Assembly (NCBI GenBank): GCA_000827325.1
Contig: KN832878.1
Span: 1,736,001 to 1,800,000 of the forward strand
Origin: Oidiodendron maius Zn
Taxonomy: Eukaryota > Ascomycota > Leotiomycetes > Myxotrichaceae
DNA length: 64,000 nt
Reading direction: 5' to 3'
Every line of letters starts with the position of its first letter. Within the stretch, counting starts at the first letter, position 1. Below, piece after piece: positions 45,584 to 56,339 of the stretch. Under the pieces are notes generated by a model, which did not search any database, was not told the DNA's origin, and worked only from the letters and a program-made list of their open reading frames with translations. The position numbers were made by a program, and so were the translations under genes.

Positions 45584-45589
45584 ACAACT

Positions 45590-47035
45590 GGTCTCGCTGT
45601 CGTGAGACAGGGTGTTAAAGCATCGAAGATCAACTGGTCCATGCCCTTCTTCCTAATCCCCAAATCGCTAGCATCCGGAGCCAAAGTTGTTTTGGCTTTC
45701 TCAATCGACAGCTTTAGTAATGCAGCCTTAACTAGCACCTGGTATCCACACCCATCAATACATCGCTCCCATCACGCTGGAATCCTTTAACCCCTCTGCA
45801 AATTCTCTATTTCTTACTTCATTTCACTATAAACCACTGGAACCCCACAAATACAGGCCTACTCGTCTTCTAGGATGACTAGTAGCCCGGGACTAATGGG
45901 GTTGTCTGACCCGCCAGAGGTTTTAGGTGACCAATTCGGATCCTTCCCCCTCTTGGACCCAGCCATCATCCTTGGTGACATAGAGGTAGAGGTATCTAGC
46001 CCCACTCTTCCACACGTTAATTCTATGAACCCATCCGCTACACACAATACGGCCTCTCTCTCATCCGACTTCCCTGAGACCCCCTTTCTCAAGCAAACTT
46101 TTCTGCCGCCTCTCCCCGCCCTCTACGACCAATTAGGAAAGGAGGCCTGACTTCCTTCTGAACTTAAATCAGACCAATAAAACCCTTAGGTTCTCTCAAG
46201 AAACAAACAAGTCACCGAGAGACCTGATTCTAAACGCCCGGGACCTGATCGTACAAGCCTATACCCACACGAGGTTACGTGAGGAGCAGTCGAAGCTCTT
46301 AGACCTCTTACAGATCTTCAGGGAATACACGGAAAAAGGAAGACTACAAGCGGCCTCCTCAGTCATTGTCTTCCAGGTCGCTCATCTGGAAACGGCTGCT
46401 AGACAGATTGAAAACAAAGCCAAAATCCTCGCTAAATCTTCGACTCCTATTAACAGTCCACCTGCAAATGCCAACACCCCCATGACCACCGGAAACACGC
46501 CTCCTACCTTTGCTAATATAGCGTCCCAAGGAGCCAACAAAGCTGCCAGCCCCCGGGAATGGACTACAGTAGGGAGAAAGAACAAAGCCCTGCCCCCTAA
46601 ACCCACGGATTCAACCACCCAAAACCGACTTATACTGGTCAGGTCTATCACCAACGCTAACGCCAACTTCTCCCCCCTAGCCACAAGAAATGTCCTCAAT
46701 AAAGGCAATCTCAGACAAGGGAATTAGAGAACCAGTAGTAGCAGCTGTCTCCAAAACGCTTGGGCAAAACCTAGTTGTCACAACTACTGGTGCCCTCTGC
46801 GCAAATTTCCTGCTAGAAAAACAAGACATGTGGCAACACTTAGTCCCCGTTAAGACAGCACAAAAAGACGAACCATGGCACAAAGTTTCCCTACACGGTG
46901 TACCTATTGCCGACCTTAATACCTCAGAAGGAATGGCCCTTGTCAGTACGAGATCCAGACGTTTAATAAACGGCTTCTTACTAACTACAGCCACTTATGT
47001 TTTGTATTTACTGGAAGCAGTCGCATATTAGTGAT
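45590..47035 (+). mobile_element. Tad1-type LINE, 5' part with gag-like ORF1
   Basis: After a C/T-rich leader, three frames (45875-46150, then about 46140-46727, then 46690-47031) give one ORF1 with frameshifts. Segments include LREEQSKLLDLLQIF, SPREWTTVGRKNKALPPKP, NRLILVRSITNANANFSPLA, EPVVAAVSKTLGQNLVVTTT and DEPWHKVSLHGVPIADLNT. They match the nucleic-acid-binding ORF1 of fungal Tad1 LINEs. It stops in AT-rich sequence at about 47035; no reverse transcriptase is seen here. The 29.7-kb remnant belongs to the same clade but carries a different part. Confidence 0.65.
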
Positions 47036-48164
47036 AATTACAAGAACCAGTTTTTGACCTATATTAGGCTGGGGTATGTGGTACTCTAGAATGCTTTAGT
47101 ACTTCTTACCTGTATTCCTTATCTAATAGGCTACCCTACTTAATAGGCTATCCTATATCCCCTATACTATCAGATAAAAATTAATATTATTTAACTATTA
47201 TATAATCCCTTTATATAAGACTTATTATATAGATGTTTTAAGTTATATTATATCTAATTTAATTGATATCTAGTCTTTATATAGTCTATATAATAACCTA
47301 ACTATATATCTATTAGAAGTAGTCTTTTTAGAATTACTACTCTCTTTAATTATTATAATTACTAAAACCAATTTCTTTTTATCTAATAAGTAGTTAAAAT
47401 AATATTAAAGAAAGATATATTAAAGTATATTATATTAACTCTTTTTATTTTAAGTAATATATCTAGCTTTTTAAGTTAGTTTTTTAGTCTCTTTTTAAGC
47501 CTTCTATTATATCTTTTTCTCTCTCTTTATTTGATATTATATACCTTTCCTCTTTATCTTTTATTCTTTCTAAAGCTTATTTTAAGCTTAAATAGTCTTC
47601 TTTTAATCTTTTTCTAGCTAAATTTAAGCTTATTTTTCTTTCTTTTCTTTTCTAAATACTAAAAGCCTTTTATACTTTAACTATTATAAAGAGCTAAAGC
47701 TTTAAATACTCTTTATTAATTAGATTAAACTTCTTTTTAGTCTTAAAAGTTAATTAAAGGTTTATATATATATAAATATTAATCTTATATTATATTTAAG
47801 ACTATAAGATAAAATTAAAATATATTAATAAAGAGTCTATCTTATATAATTTCTAGATCCTTTATATTAATTATATAGTAATAGATATTAGTATATCAGG
47901 ATCCTTTTATATAGAGTGAGTCAGACGACTAGCTAGTGGGTATATAGCAGGATGTTGGTGGGTTGAAGGAGCCTCGCTAGTGGGTTACTGGAAGCTTGAA
48001 GTAATGAAGTATATTTTACCCGGAAAATCAGAAGAAAACTAAACGCTACCCTCCTAAAAAAGGGGGGCCCGCCCCCTTTATATATAAAACAAGCTGGTAA
48101 TATAGCGCTTGATTCGAGCCACGTGCGATTCCGTTGCCTTCATGTGACCCTCCTTCTAGTCACC
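47036..48164. other. strongly AT-rich, RIP-like block ending in a G/C hairpin
   Basis: From 47036 to about 47900 nearly all words are A/T with TATA/TTTA runs and stops in every frame, the signature of a repeat after strong C-to-T mutation. At 48058-48079 AAAGGGGGGCCCGCCCCCTTT can form an 8-bp G/C stem, followed by the palindrome TTTATATATAAA. Confidence 0.6.
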
Positions 48165-48388
48165 TGATAGTTATAATCAGAATCAAGATGAAACTTAGTT
48201 ATATTGACTATTGAGTGATACAGAGTCAACTAAGGGGATTAGACTATAGAATACTGCACTTATTATATACCTGCTCAGGTGGCAGCATACGTAAGCCCTT
48301 ACGACTATATAGTCGTATGCCATTGTGTATATTGCTACTGATCTAAGATATCGTGATATATATGCCTGAAGCCCTGATACAGTCAACA
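48165..48388 (-). repeat. LTR-like repeat family A, copy 3
   Basis: On the minus strand it starts TGTTGACTGTATCAGGGCTTC, almost as copy 5. It also shares the CGACTATATAGTCG hairpin region and the TATACCTGCTCA segment with that copy. Its 3' end is shortened and C-to-T changed (TGATTATAAC for TGACTACGAC). Confidence 0.65.
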
Positions 48389-48688
48389 TTAAATTTTAGC
48401 CTTTAAATTTAATCTTAACCTATAGAACTCAAGAACTACTTACTAGATAAAATAATTTAAGTTAAAATATTAATTAAAGATAGGCAAATAGCTAGAATTT
48501 TTTTATTTTATATTAAAATATTAAGAAATAACTAAGTTATTGCAATTTTAAAATTGTGATTTTTGCGGTAAAATTGGGTGATCCGCTTACTGGTCTGATC
48601 CGCTCACTGGTGAACTACGTTAACTTGCATATAAGGCCCCCCTCGAGAGAGGGCATTTGTCTCGCACGGGCCACATGGGGGGGCTTAT

Positions 48689-49162
48689 ATGCCAGATTAT
48701 ACGGTAGAAGGCAACCAACCACTCCCACCAATTAAGAAAGTAAAACGTGGACATCCAAAGATAGCTCGAATTCGGACTAATTATAAGCTCGATAAACGCG
48801 TTAATCATTGTTCAATATGTCACCAAACTGGGCATAATCGAAGGGTTTGCCCTAATCAGCCTCTAGAGCATGGTAGAGCTCAAAGGGCACGAGATCAGCT
48901 AGTAGAGGATTCAGATTTAGCCTCTTTTTCTGATTGGAGTGGCTGTTCTAATACTACGTCTGAAGTTATAGAAGTAGATCAGGATCAGGTGGATCAGGAT
49001 CAGGTTGATCAGGATTATATGGATGATATATGGTGGAGTAATTTACAGTATGAAGAATCGGTTCAGGATCAGGTGGTTCAGGATCAGGGGGTTCAATTGC
49101 GTCGATATCCATTAAGGAAGCGACAGCTTACTATAAAAGCAGCTGCCTTAGCTAGGGAGTAG
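48689..49162 (+). mobile_element. MULE-type transposase C-terminal remnant with zinc knuckle
   Basis: An open frame of 157 aa contains RGHPKIARIRTNYKLDKRV followed by CSICHQTGHNRRVC (CX2CX4HX4C). This order (basic GRPK-like segment, then zinc knuckle) is typical of the end of Mutator-like transposases. The tail has a (V)DQDQ repeat coded by GATCAG tandem units (about 48975-49018) and ends RRYPLRKRQLTIKAAALARE. The catalytic and SWIM regions are absent. The frame itself is undamaged, so a small separate protein cannot be excluded. A second copy of the tail lies at 51060-51195. Confidence 0.5.
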
Positions 49163-49383
49163 TTGAATTGATCACTGTTTCATTGTATAGCTATAATAAG
49201 GATACCTGATTTAATACTAGAAGGCAGAGCAATGTATAAGTACTAAGGTTACTAGAATACCCAGAAACTGTTCCTAGTAATTATCACTAATATGTGACTG
49301 CTTTCGGTAAATACGAAACATAAGTGACTGCCTTTAGTAAGAAGCCGATAGTACTAATAGTAATAGTGGTACTCTCTAAGCCC

Positions 49384-50605
49384 TGAAAATCGACGCTCAG
49401 TAACAGTAATCGAGACTGTCTCTGCAGCTGGCCGAACAACAACTCCGATTATTATTGTACAAGGGAAACACCACATGGATTCCTGGTATCGTGATTGATT
49501 ACATCAAAAGGAGGTTATCTGCCTATCTGAGAGTGGCTTCACAAACAATGAGATTGCAATTCGATATCTAGAGCACTTTATTCAGCAAACAGAGGCTGGC
49601 CCTGATCAATTGCCGAAGCTTCTTTTAATGGATAATCATGGGAGCCATATTACGGCCGAATTCATTAGTCTTGAGACCTGAAATAACGTTGTTCCATTCA
49701 CATTTCCAGCTCATTTAACGCACTGTATGCAACCCTGTGATGTTGGGATCTTTCAGACTATTAAACACTGGCATAATAAAGCCATCCAATATGCACTTGA
49801 GAACCTTGATTTTGATTATACTATTTCATCATTTCTTCGGGATTTGCCTGAAATACGTAGCCAAATACTTAAGTCGATAATTAAGCATGCATTTGAAAAG
49901 GCAGGAATGTGGCCAGTCAATACTCAGAAGGTGCTTCAAACCATGTCGAAATGCATGAAAGAGGCAACTCCAGAGCCTCCTAGCCTACCTGCTTTACCAC
50001 CTCCTGAGACACCTCGTACGACTCGTGAGTTCAGGATTAAGTGGCAGAATTTAGAGCCAAAACTCCAAAATCAATTCAGTAGTCCAACTCAACGTCAATT
50101 CGACTCAATTGGGCGCGGCCTGCAGTGTCTTCTTGACCTTAGTGATATAACTCGAGCTGAACGAGACCTATTATACTCTCGAATCGCTGAGGTCGTACGC
50201 AAAAAGCCGACTAGTCGACACCGTGTACAAAAGGGGGGAGAATTGGCTGCAGAGTATGCACAAGAACTAATTAGGGCTAAGGATCAGAAGGATAAGGAGA
50301 AGTGGGCTAAAAAGGTAGCAAGGGTTCGAAAACGGGCTGAGAGTAAGAGGAAGAAAGAGCTTTATGAATCAGGGGTCCTGCGTAAGAAGAGCCTCAAACT
50401 GGTTGATATTAGTGATATCGGTGCGTCTAATTTGACAGTTCCAATACCAGATCCCGAAAAGGCTTCAAATCAAGAGGGTATTCAGGACCCTCAAGACCCT
50501 AAATCGACTATCCTTAAAGGGTTTGAAGCTGGAGATCCTCAGAGCTGGCTAGAGGAGGGTAATATTGAGCTAGGTGAGGAGCCTATTTTGCCCTCTAAAA
50601 GGTAG
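49384..50605 (+). mobile_element. pogo/Fot-type DDE transposase, C-terminal two thirds
   Basis: One frame runs from RRSVTVIETVSAAG through QGKHHMDSWYRD, TGA (49495-49497), EVICLSESGFTNNEIAIRYL, LLLMDNHGSHIT (second catalytic Asp), TGA (49678-49680), then FPAHLTHCMQPCDVGIF (third Asp). The rest is open to 50605: KHWHNKAIQYAL, KHAFEKAGMWPVN and a long basic coiled tail (DKEKWAKKVARVRKRAESKR). Only two stops are present in 400 codons, so it is far better preserved than the pogo element at 21.0 kb. The N-terminal DNA-binding part and ends were not found. Confidence 0.75.
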
Positions 50606-50675
50606 CTACAGGACGATTTTGTTCTATTTGAAGAAGAGGGTTCTAGTTCAGACGAGTCACTTGATTCGATCATTG

Positions 50676-50916
50676 TCTTGAGCAGAGGTCAGGTTAATGC
50701 GCAGGTTGTAATCAGGATCAAGGTGAAACTCAGTTATATTGACTATTGAGTGATGCAGAGACAACTAATTAAGCCCAGATACGCTGGAGTAAGGACCCCT
50801 TTATATAGACCTATTCGGCCCCTTATTGACTCACATGAATCCTCTGAATCCTGGATCCTAAAGGATATCCCAGATCCTAAGGGAGGTGTTATGCGTGGTT
50901 AAGGCCCTGATCAATA
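50676..50916 (-). repeat. solo LTR, repeat family A, copy 4
   Basis: The plus-strand ends are TCTTGAGCAG and GATCAATA, and both sides are flanked by CATTG (50671-50675 and 50917-50921), a perfect 5-bp target duplication. The internal AAACTCAGTTATATTGAC segment and the one after it match other copies. Confidence 0.75.
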
Positions 50917-51059
50917 CATTGTATAGTCTCTTATAATAATCGATTTTCGCCCGTAGCATTGATTTACATATAAAATATAGTGTAAAGTGATGGTTTCGGC
51001 TACGCGACAGATTACAGTGCGTGACAGTTTCGATTAGTGATCAGAACCAGGATACTAGT

Positions 51060-51195
51060 GATCAGGATACTAGGCCTTAAAAGCGTCGATATTCAAGTGA
51101 AGCACTCAATTCTATGGATCCTACAGATCATCAATATCCTTTAAGAAAGCAGCAATTAACTGTAAAGGCAGCTGCCCTTATTATAGAGTAGTAGA
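51060..51195 (+). repeat. second copy of the MULE-remnant C-terminal tail
   Basis: The plus strand encodes QYPLRKQQLTVKAAALIIE, nearly the tail of the 48689 frame (RYPLRKRQLTIKAAALARE). Downstream sequence (for example TACTAATGTTACTAGAATACC versus TACTAAGGTTACTAGAATACC near 49240) is also shared, so this is a duplicated piece of the same element. Confidence 0.6.
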
Positions 51196-51394
51196 GTGCT
51201 AGAGTAGTTGAAGTAGTATAAACCGAAATCTCATTTGAAGATTGATTATCCCCGTATATGTAGAATAAAGGTACTTCAATTCATATATAAATAGAGTATA
51301 AATCTAGGTACTAATGTTACTAGAATACCTTACTATACTGCCCCAAAATTGATACTCTAATACCCGAAAGCTGGTTTTTGTAATTAATCGATAT

Positions 51395-51742
51395 GTGGGC
51401 CTGCATCTAGCAAAAAGCCGTTATATTAATCCAGACGACAAAACTATATGGCCAACACGACCAATTTCCCCTGCAGTCGCAGACTACACCAAAAGACTCG
51501 TACGTGTGGGCACTGCGAGCAGCAATCAAACCACCACAGGAACGTTAGCACCAGATGAGATTGACACAAACAGCATAGCTCGTACAATTAGTGAGCTGAC
51601 TACGGATGGAAAGGAGAATTATAAGTTGGATTTGACCAACTACATCCATATAGACAAACAATACACTCAATTCCACGCAAATCACTACAAACTAGTGGAT
51701 TGGATTAAATCAACAGTCGGGCCATCAATCCGTGCAAGGTGA
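51395..51742 (+). other. open frame of unknown origin, possibly retroelement gag
   Basis: A 115-codon frame with AVADYTKRLVRVG and QYTQFHANHYKLVDWIKSTV has the composition of real protein, and the W/Y/H-rich end faintly recalls copia gag. There is no zinc knuckle or neighbouring pol, so the origin is not established. Confidence 0.25.
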
Positions 51743-52103
51743 AACCTGCTGTGATGTGGACAAGACAATCGACATAGGGTATGAGGCATTTCCGGAGGAA
51801 TCAGTACGGATGCGATATCGTAACGCAGTCTACCCCTGACAAAGCTACCCCATATGTTCGACACGTGGATCACAGGGTGGAGGCGTCAATGGCACAAGGT
51901 CAGAAATATAACTGCGCAGAAACAATGGAAGCCTTCCCGGGTGTCATAATATTGGTGTAAACGGGGTCTGTGGCATGTTCTCCAAGACACAGAGGATCAT
52001 GGTCGCATCGTGTGCAAAGACATGTTCTTGTAGCATTATTGGAATAATCTCATTTTATAGCTCATTTGAGTCGATAACAAACATGTCGCGTGGCATGTTG
52101 TCC
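51743..52103. other. intergenic region
   Basis: Non-coding DNA before the 3' end of the epoxide hydrolase gene. Nothing recognised. Confidence 0.4.
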
Positions 52104-53136
52104 TCAGCTTGCCAAGAACTCAAGCAGAGCGCTGCTGACCTCCTCCCTCTTCTCCAGCATGACCCAATGCCCAGCGCCCTCAAGAACCTTCTCGGTATAG
52201 CCCTTGCTCGCATACGGCTTAATGCCGAGCCCAATCTGGTCCGCCCTTGTAACCTTGTCCTCGGAGCCGCATATGCCTAGTACGGGCACCTTGAGCGTCC
52301 GTTCTACATCCGTCAACGGGTCCTCGTCGGAAGCTTGTGTCCCGCGCATGAGCGACCGGTAGTAGTTCAGCGACGCCGCGATTGCGTGCTTCTGGCTGTT
52401 GATTCGAAGCCATCTGGCTTTTTCTTCTGCACCGAGCCACGGTGGTAGAGGAACTATCGTATTGGCGGTCAACCATGAGCGTGTGCCGTTGATTGCAGCA
52501 AGGCTGCTGATCCAGATGTCGTTATTATTGGGGTATGCCAGGTGGAAGAACGACTCAAGCTTGCAAAATGTGTCAGTATTCTAACGTCATTGGGAAACTT
52601 AAGGGGCAACACACATTTCTGGTGATGATATCTTCAGCATCATATGAGTTGAAGAAGTACCAATACCCTAGTTGCATGTATCCGAGTTGCGATTGACTAA
52701 GGACATTTAGCCCATCGACATCAAAAAATATCCCAGGGGCGGTATATCCTGCTGACAGGAATACCAGCTTGTGAAACCGCTCTGGGTGCCAAACAACAAC
52801 ACGAGAGAGCAACATGGAACCCCAATCATGCGCAACACCCACAACCTGTTTTATGTTCTCGTAGTCCAGCAATTCTGCAAAGTGCCCACTCAGACGCTTC
52901 AAGCGGTAGGCCTCAATATCGACACGCTTATCACTATCGCCGTAACCAAGACAGTCAGGGACGATAACTCCGTAGCCAGCGCCAGTCAGGTCGGTAACTT
53001 GGTATCGCCAGTCATGGCGTGATGAAGGATAGCCATGGATAAGGAGGAAAACCACCTTATCTTCCCTGGCAGGTAGATAATCGTATGCATATGTGTCCCC
53101 GTCATTAGTGGTGAAGCGCTTGTCGAAGAAGGCCAT
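52104..53136 (-). CDS. soluble epoxide hydrolase (alpha/beta-hydrolase fold)
   Basis: Exons 53136-52615 and 52559-52104 (55-nt intron) encode 325 aa from ATG 53136 (MAFFDKRFTTNDGDTYAYDY). LLIHGYPSSRHDWRYQV carries the HGxP oxyanion motif. VGVAHDWGSML gives Asp as nucleophile at the elbow (SmxNuSmSm type), and a cap domain with several Tyr residues follows. LGICGSEDKV is the segment where the acid residue is expected and GAGHWVMLEK supplies the catalytic His. This set fits epoxide hydrolases that open epoxides to diols through an ester intermediate; the class also includes haloalkane-dehalogenase relatives. The gene looks intact and lies divergent from a Zn2Cys6 gene about 900 bp away. Confidence 0.85.
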
Positions 53137-53312
53137 GGCAAAGACAGAATGCAATTGCACCAGTAAGAAGGGCCAGCTATTCAGATTCTACACACTCGGG
53201 GTGATTGGAGTGGAGGTTGTTACGAGCCAACCTACGAGGGGCTAAAGATACATCGGCACCTGTTGGAGAGTTGGGGCCTCAGGCACCAAATTTTCGGACC
53301 CCGCTCGGTGGC

Positions 53313-53557
53313 TGTCAAAGATTGCTTATATAATTGGTACCCAATCTGGTGGATTAAAGCCTAACCCTGGAAGCATATATACCCCTAAGCTAGAGGGGTG
53401 ATATTCCTTAATTAATTGAAGCACTTACACATCCTTTACAGCTGTATTTACGTGCCTTTTACGGTTTATCCTTCAGTGATATCCGTAGAGATATCACTGA
53501 TCCTTAGTAGTTATAGCCGTATTGAGTTTAGCGCTGTATTACTCGTAAACCTTGACG
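53313..53557 (+). repeat. LTR-like repeat family B, copy 1
   Basis: About 245 bp from TGTCAAAGATTGC to ACCTTGAC, matching 59660-59907 on the other strand over its whole length (shared TTGCTTATATAATTG, TTAATTAATTGAAGCACTTAC, AGCGCTGTATTA-like segments). It sits in the divergent promoter between the epoxide hydrolase and the regulator at 54050. Confidence 0.65.
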
Positions 53558-54049
53558 CCCGCATTCTAAAGGGGTCTTTGGAGCCCAACCTGATCAGAAG
53601 AAAAAAAACCAGAGCAACAGTTGCATCACCAGATGAATCAGAACCCTTCACATACGGAACGAACCCCTTTTGTGACGTCTCGCGCTGGATACACGTGTTA
53701 TCTAACAGGAACGACGTCAAGCCTATATTACGTGAGCTATTCGCCGTTTGCGGCGAAACACTAACCTCTTCTGGGAGGAGGTTGGTAGCGTCTTCCCGGT
53801 GGACGGGACACAATCCGTCAGCGCACCTCTCCCGACGCGATCAGTTTTCCCCTTCGTTTCGTTCCAGGGCAATAGGAGACACACCAAAGTCCTTCACGCT
53901 CCTCCTGCCAGAGGCACGATCAGTTTTCCGTTTCACTTCGTTTCAAGGCACGTCATGTTTCATGTCGATCCTTCGTGCTTACGCCGCCACGTACTGTACA
54001 TCACGCCAAAATACCAAGTCATTGAAGTGGTCTAATCTGATTCTACAAG
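53558..54049 (+). promoter_or_regulatory. upstream region of the 54050 regulator
   Basis: Although a long frame crosses it, its translation has no protein-like motif. CGTTTCGTTCCAGGGC- and TTCGTTTCAAGGCA-like segments near 53850 and 53935 form an imperfect direct repeat (with GATCAGTTTTCC in both). Confidence 0.35.
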
Positions 54050-55850
54050 ATGTCTTCTGGAACGGTGTCTATTGCCAAGAGATGCCATCAGAAATCTCGG
54101 AGTGGCTGTCAGCAATGCAAGTTGCGAAAAGTCAAGGTACGAGAGCCTAATGAGTTTAGAGCTGAGCGAGTGTTTACTTATTCCTTTCTCGAAAGTGCGA
54201 TGAGAGGCGACCTGTCTGCTCAAACTGCGCTAGGCACTTCTCCAATATTCAGGAATGCGACTTCGGTATTCCTCAGAAAGCGTACAATGATGGACCTGCC
54301 TCAGCGACATTTTTGACATCTGTACGTCGCGAGAATCCATCATCCAGACGAGCTACCGATGCTCGCAGAAGGTATCCCCAATTATCTTTCACTGCTGGAG
54401 CTGGGATGCCAGATCCCTTTGTTGCCTACCCTGAGAGTATTGTTCCAGAAACACAAATGTTCATGCATCACTGTACGCCTCCATCTTTATCATTTTGATT
54501 TAACTTTCTCTCGCATTTACCACCCGACCTTTATGTACAAGAAGTGTCCCCAATCTTGCCGCCAGTCTAACAGCCGCAAATCTTTTTGTCTTCAGATTTT
54601 TCGAATTTCACGTCCAAGTCATTCCCAATTGTTATCGGCTATCAATCTCGCCCTTTCTTGGATGTATGTATTCGTGTTCTGATATCCGCTCTAGCTAGTA
54701 CTGACTAGGACGCAGAGTTGGTGGTCAATGGCATCCGAGGATACAGTCATGTTTCATGCTACGCTTCTGCTCAGTGCGTTGGATCTTGAGATCTTGAAAG
54801 GTGAAGACGATGGTACACGTCCGATGTTACTGCTGAGGAAGGAATGCATACGTCTCCTTAGAGAAAGAGTAGGAGATCCGGTGTTGAGCGTCAGTGATCA
54901 TACCATAGGGTCAGTTCTAGCCCTATCTATTGTGGAGGTAAGTTCGCAGAGCTTAGTCACAAATTCATGGCCTCACTAATCTTTCCTGCAATATGTAGTT
55001 CGAGAGGGGGGATTTGAGAGGAGTACGAATGCATATCGAGGGGTTGAAGCGTATGGTCAAAATCAGAGGAGGTCTCGGCGCCATTCGATCTACAAATCCA
55101 ATGCTAGCAAATCTGATCTTTGGGTAAGTGAGTTTCCCATTTACGGCAGTTGCACGTTAATAGAGTTGCACCAGAACATCTATGACAGTCATGACTGAAC
55201 CACAGTTCCCTCCTGGCGTCAAAAAGCCACAGCCATGCAGGGATCTCCCCAACTCTACTTCCGACACACCCCTCTTCGAATTCGAAAGCCTAGGTGTTTC
55301 AACAGCGCACGCAAAGATCATGCGAGAAATCAAGTTCATGACGAATGCGGTGTCCTTACATTGGCCTGCAAATGCGACTCCTAACTATTGCTCCGATGTT
55401 CTCGTCCGTCTCCTCTACCTGCCGCAGCCTGTTGACGATGGGCCTCTCGTTGCCAGCATCTCCGAATGCTGTCGTTTGGCCACAGCCATCTTATGCTTTC
55501 TTCCCTTCCGAAACGACTATCCCAATCCTACCCTAATGATTAACGTACAATTACACAAGCTGAAGGCTGTCTTAGAGACTATGATAGAGCTTGCTCCGTC
55601 TGACCACCCTCTGTTACCGTGGCTACTCTCGGTGGGTGGTATCTATGCGTTACCTGTTGAACGAGGCTGGTTTATTGGTCACCTAGTTTCCGTAGTGACT
55701 GATATGAGCATAAATTCGTGGGATGACATGAAACCCCACCTAGTTAAGGTTATCTGGATAGAATTCTTCTGCGAAGTACCTTTTCGGGAACTCTGGGAGG
55801 ATGTCACAAAGAAACTAGATACTTTGGACCTTGTGAATCTAGATCTATAA
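54050..55850 (+). CDS. Zn2Cys6 transcription factor, six exons
   Basis: Exons 54050-54136, 54196-54472, 54596-54663, 54716-54937, 54999-55123 and 55175-55850 give 1455 nt, 484 aa. The zinc cluster is split by the first intron: SRSGCQQCKLRKVK | CDERRPVCSNCARHFSNIQEC, so CX2CX6CX6CX2CX9C. A MPDPFVAYPESIVPETQM segment before the regulatory domain is common in this family. Further on are WWSMASEDTVMFHATLLLSAL, RMHIEGLKRMVKIRGGLGAI and a helical C-terminus. The C-terminal two thirds resemble the protein encoded at 42188-43938. Function unknown; the divergent epoxide hydrolase is a possible target. Confidence 0.82.
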
Positions 55851-56339
55851 CAGAATCAAGCCTTACATAAGAGTAATTCTATAGCCGTCTGAACCAGTGT
55901 GAATCACAGATTCAATGCGAACCTTCATTTTGACAACCCAAATCCGTCTTTTTACTAAAGCCACCAGGTCCGCAATAGTTCCAACCAGGAGGAGGAAAAA
56001 TTACAGAGAAAGAGATGAGCGGATGAGGATGCAGTATAGTCCCCATCTTAACCAGCGGAGACTTGAAAATTAAGGCCACCATTGAGAACAAGCTCAGATA
56101 TTTCTCAAAGATAATGGACGGGACAATTACTCTGTGGGGGAGGTACCTGATGATCACAACTCAATGGAATTGAAACCTGGTGCAGGTTACCCAGGTATCC
56201 ATCCAGATTATTTGTATTGTTGGGACCAAACCCGGGTAAATCCATTGTATACCGTGTATTTTTGTAAAAATAAAAGGAATTTTGAAAATATAACTTATTC
56301 TGCATATATATAGAAGAAAAGAATCCTCAAAACAGGAGG
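55851..56339. other. intergenic region
   Basis: Short frames only. The hAT transposon ends were not located here, though its left end should lie in this stretch. Confidence 0.4.

Noticed and set aside
48975-49018. CRISPR-like array from regularly repeated GATCAG units
   Set aside because: The units are contiguous hexanucleotides inside an open frame, without spacers, and the organism is a fungus.
48165-50916. A full LTR retrotransposon bounded by repeat A copies 3 and 4
   Set aside because: The two copies are in the same orientation, but the sequence between them is MULE and pogo DNA transposon debris, with no gag or pol. Copy 4 also has its own target duplication.
53416-54150. 244-codon open frame upstream of a regulator
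   Set aside because: It starts inside an LTR-like repeat, crosses the promoter and the start of the Zn2Cys6 gene in another frame, and its translation has no protein-like motif.
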